Of a stretch of 64,000 nt of DNA, positions 60,901 to 64,000 are shown one piece after another. Position 1 is the first letter of the stretch. Each line of letters starts with the position of its first letter. Both the position numbers and the translations under genes were made by a program. Source of the stretch: Helopsaltes ochotensis (lineage: Eukaryota > Chordata > Aves > Passeriformes > Locustellidae); contig VXBM01000023.1 of assembly GCA_013400155.1 (NCBI GenBank), positions 1,069,511 through 1,133,510 on the forward strand. Direction: 5' to 3'. The notes beneath the pieces were generated by a model, which did not search any database, was not told where the DNA came from, and saw nothing but the letters and a program-made list of their open reading frames with translations.

Positions 60901-63900
60901 GGGCCCTTCCCATTGAGAACTGTCTTGTGCTGAGCTTCTGAGCATTGCATATATTCACTTGTACTGTTCCTCTCACAGAAGTCTTCCTCTTGGAAATGTT
61001 CAATTTAGAAATCTCACCGAGGAGCCAAGAGAATGTTTCTGAGCCTGGGATTTTCTTCTGGAGAGATTCACTTTTTCAGAATTAATAATTTGTTACAAAA
61101 AAAAATTTGGAGTTGCACTATTCATCCCTCTACTCCAGAAGCTGATTTGAACTTCAATACTGCTTTAGGAATTGGTCTAACTCCTGCAGGGTGGAAAAGA
61201 CCACATCTTTTTCTTTCTCTGAAGTTAGCTTTATTGTTTATCTTATGCATGCATGTTTTATATGTCTAAACCACATGAAACACACATTATACAAAAATAG
61301 AATATATATATCTAACCCCTCCCCTCCTTTTATATACATGTACTGTAAATATGTATAAACACTCAGAGTACATACTGAGATTGCCCTTCCCTGAGATAAG
61401 CATATGGTCTTCTGTTTCAGCATTCCCCTGGAGCAGTGGAATAAGCTCTAGGGACAGAGATGGATTAGTCTTGGTATAAATGTTTTTCCTGGTCTTTGTT
61501 TCCTGGAAGGCCCATCCTGTGCCTCCATCTGCCCTGTGAGCTTGAAATTTTCCATGTGGATTCATTCCCCAGGTTCTTCCAGAATGGTGCTTATAGGGAA
61601 GTGCAAATGAGTGAGTTGAGAGAGGAGAATACATTTTTGATCTCTTTTTTTCCCCTGGCCAATTTCAATGAAAGAGCAGTTTTTGGAGGATGGAGCATCT
61701 GACCTGTCTAATTTTATCTGTAGGGATGCAGATCCATCTTTTCAAAGCTGTTTTCAAAGTGACTCTGATAACAGGACTGCCTACAGATAGGGCTGCAATG
61801 ATTATTCAGAACATTAATCAGGGAAAAAAATTATGCCAGTTACTGATTAACTAATTACTGCAATCAAATATTCTCTTCTCTCTTTGGAACGTTGGGCACG
61901 GCACTGAGAAAAGGCGACAACAACAACAAAACCCCTCAACACAGGAAAGAGTTTCTTTATTCTTTTGTGAGCTGGGGGAGAGTTCCAGCTGCAGGAGACA
62001 GGGGGTCCCAGAAGACCCCAGAGGGGTCCAGCTGGGCCCCCTCTTTCCCTGTTTTCATTCCAGTGCATCTTTGCCTGCTCCAGCTTGTGATTTACAGGAA
62101 AAACCAGGAAGGAACATCCAGCGTTTCATTAAGGGAGAAGCATTTGAAAGTGACCTCTGATAATGGCCATCAATTAAGATTCAGCAAGTGAGCTGAGCTC
62201 CCTGCTTCTGCCCCCCTGGAAACCACAGCAGAGGCTGCATCCTCCCCTGCACTTGCAAGGAGGAAACTTTCCAGGAATCTTCTTTTGTCCAGATTTCCCA
62301 CTGTTCCCTCTGGAGGGTAATGTGGAATAAAGCAGGAATAGAGGGTAAAGGACAACTGACTGGAGTCTGTGTGACACTCTGAAGGCATTGCTAACACCCC
62401 AGCTTGCTTCAGAGGAGGTTTGGAAAGCACACTTGGAGGTAATACGTGAAAGAGGGACAGACTGTGTTTTCCTTCAACAAGCAGTACGTGGTCTTGGTCT
62501 GTTTGCATCCCTTGCTTGGTAAGGTTAATGCATTTTAGGATCAAGTGGGCTGTAGTTCTGCCTCCTCTTCGGGAGGGAAACTTCCATCCAGTCCTCTAGC
62601 AACAGCACTTCCTATCGAGCAGAGGTTAATCATGAAGTGTTTTGTCCATTCCAAAGCTTTCATGTCTTGCTGAATGCCAGTCCAACAGCTGCTCTGCAGG
62701 CGGTGTATCCGTTCCACATACATCACTGCAATGGTTTTCAGTCTGAGCCCTGCAGATTCCTGGAAGTCCACAGACTGCTCCCTCAGGATGTTCAGATGAT
62801 AATAAAGAAACATGAATGCAGTCTTACTCTTGTTCTACAGGAAATAAATAACACTTACATTGGATTTTTTTTAAGGAGCTCATAAACTGAAAAGAATGGT
62901 TTAATTCATTGATGTGGATGTTTCATCTCATGTTCAAGGCTTTTTTTCTAATTGTAGATGTTAGACATTCTGTCTGGAGACATTAAGGGAAGAAGATGGG
63001 TCAGAAAGGATTTTCTAGTGAAAGGAAAATATACCACCTGAGAACTAGAGCGGGTTTTTTTGGGTTTTTTTTGGTAACTACATTTTCATTGGTTTTCCAT
63101 GTTATGTCTCCTACATCACTATCACAGACTTGGAAGGGTGGTCTGAAGCTCCAGCTCTCCATACTTCATCTCCACGCTGCATTTTCACACTTTCCACTGT
63201 TGGTGGGGGCATCCCACATCCACTGCTTCAGGCACAATTTGGAGACTTAGCATATGCTCTTGTATCACTGTCAGAGAGCCACAGAGGTAAGAGTTGTTCA
63301 GATACCACTGACAGTAAAACGTGGTCTGCAAAACTTTGCTATGGGTATTATCGTACAAACAAGGAGAAAAAAAAGTCTAAACTTGACAGTGAGGCACTAA
63401 AATGAAAAGTTGAAATGCAAATCAGATGTAAAGTCAGTATGAGATTTGCAGGCATTTGACACTACAATAAATGACAACCCACAAGTGGTCAGCGCTTGTC
63501 AGTCCAGGAAGATAAAGCAAAATCTCAAAGTTGGATAATGTGCTTTGGATTTTTTTTTCATTAGTGGTTATGTAGAGATCTTGACATTCTCTTCAGAGGT
63601 ATTTGAATTTCAGAATGGTTGAAGTTTGTCTGTTGTTCAGAAGTTCAGGGGCAAAAAAAAAAAGAAATTAAAAGAAATAGAAAAGCCTTAGATGTTAATT
63701 GCTATTTATTCAAAATGTAATAGCTGCAGAGCCTGAAATTCATACCAGATTCAGAAATGAGAACATGCTTCATAATAATTGCTATTTCATACTGCTTGAT
63801 CCTTAATTTTTTTTATTTTAAAAAGCAGTAAGAATTCCTTTCTAGTGTTACTGACACCCACTCAGCCACCTACTCACATCCCACAAGCATACACACAAAA

Positions 63901-64000
63901 TTTGCCCTTAAATTTTACTGGACATTGAAAATCTCTTCCCTTTTTGTAGCTTTGAAACATTAATTATTTCAAGTATTTTAATTTTTTGGTATTAAGGGAA

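Larger units (their letters stand above)
42276..64000. other. Long unique stretch, no recognisable gene
   Basis: No known domain or RNA gene was recognised. The longest frame in the window (43218-43889, minus, 223 codons) is serine/leucine/proline-rich without family features. Other items are a T-run at 42871-42886, a candidate exon at 46585-46701 and a possible two-exon small secreted peptide at 47908-48573. There are enhancer-like blocks at about 50020-50350, 52180-52380 and 57880-58060, an A/C-rich patch at about 53360-53395, a GCT run at about 53607-53621 and GGGT/T-run duplicates at about 63050-63073. Confidence 0.5.

Overview
The window looks like a piece of a bird genome, non-coding over almost its whole length. 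The main evidence is four CR1 LINE fragments, one of which ends in the ATTCTGTGAT-type 8-bp terminal repeat typical of avian and reptilian CR1. There is also a long solo LTR with an intact target-site duplication, and I see no Alu, L1 or other mammalian repeats. A songbird is likely from the look of the LTR, but that is from memory and cannot be verified here. Base composition is moderately AT-rich with scattered GC-rich patches. One base is an N, inside a long A-tract near 36.8 kb.

Layout. 1-2060 is unique DNA with one well-formed candidate exon (590-694, plus). A CR1 3' end follows (2061-2312), then unique DNA to about 14.17 kb, interrupted by an old CR1 reverse-transcriptase fragment (5440-5660). 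14.17-15.31 kb is a diverged T-rich tandem array of about 175-235 bp units with an inverted segment inside it. A CR1 3' end (15938-16096) lies beside a compact CpG island (about 16340-16690) that carries a near-consensus CTCF site and is followed by a 30-base A-run. 16.8-34.3 kb is unique DNA with short candidate exons and blocks that resemble conserved non-coding elements. A 1343-bp solo ERVL-type LTR occupies 34322-35664, flanked by perfect CCCCT duplications. 35.7-42.1 kb is unique DNA with the N-containing A-tract and one candidate exon. An antisense CR1 tail sits at 42066-42275. The rest, to 64 kb, is unique non-coding DNA with a good RFX X-box at 57934-57947.

I could not assign any open reading frame to a known gene. 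Most open frames here are 60-170 codons, which is the range expected by chance in 64 kb of this composition. A few have splice sites in the right place or a signal-peptide-like start. They are reported at low confidence as things to test, not as genes. The window is best read as an intergenic or large-intron segment, whose clearest functional candidates are the CpG island with its CTCF site and possibly several enhancer-like blocks.
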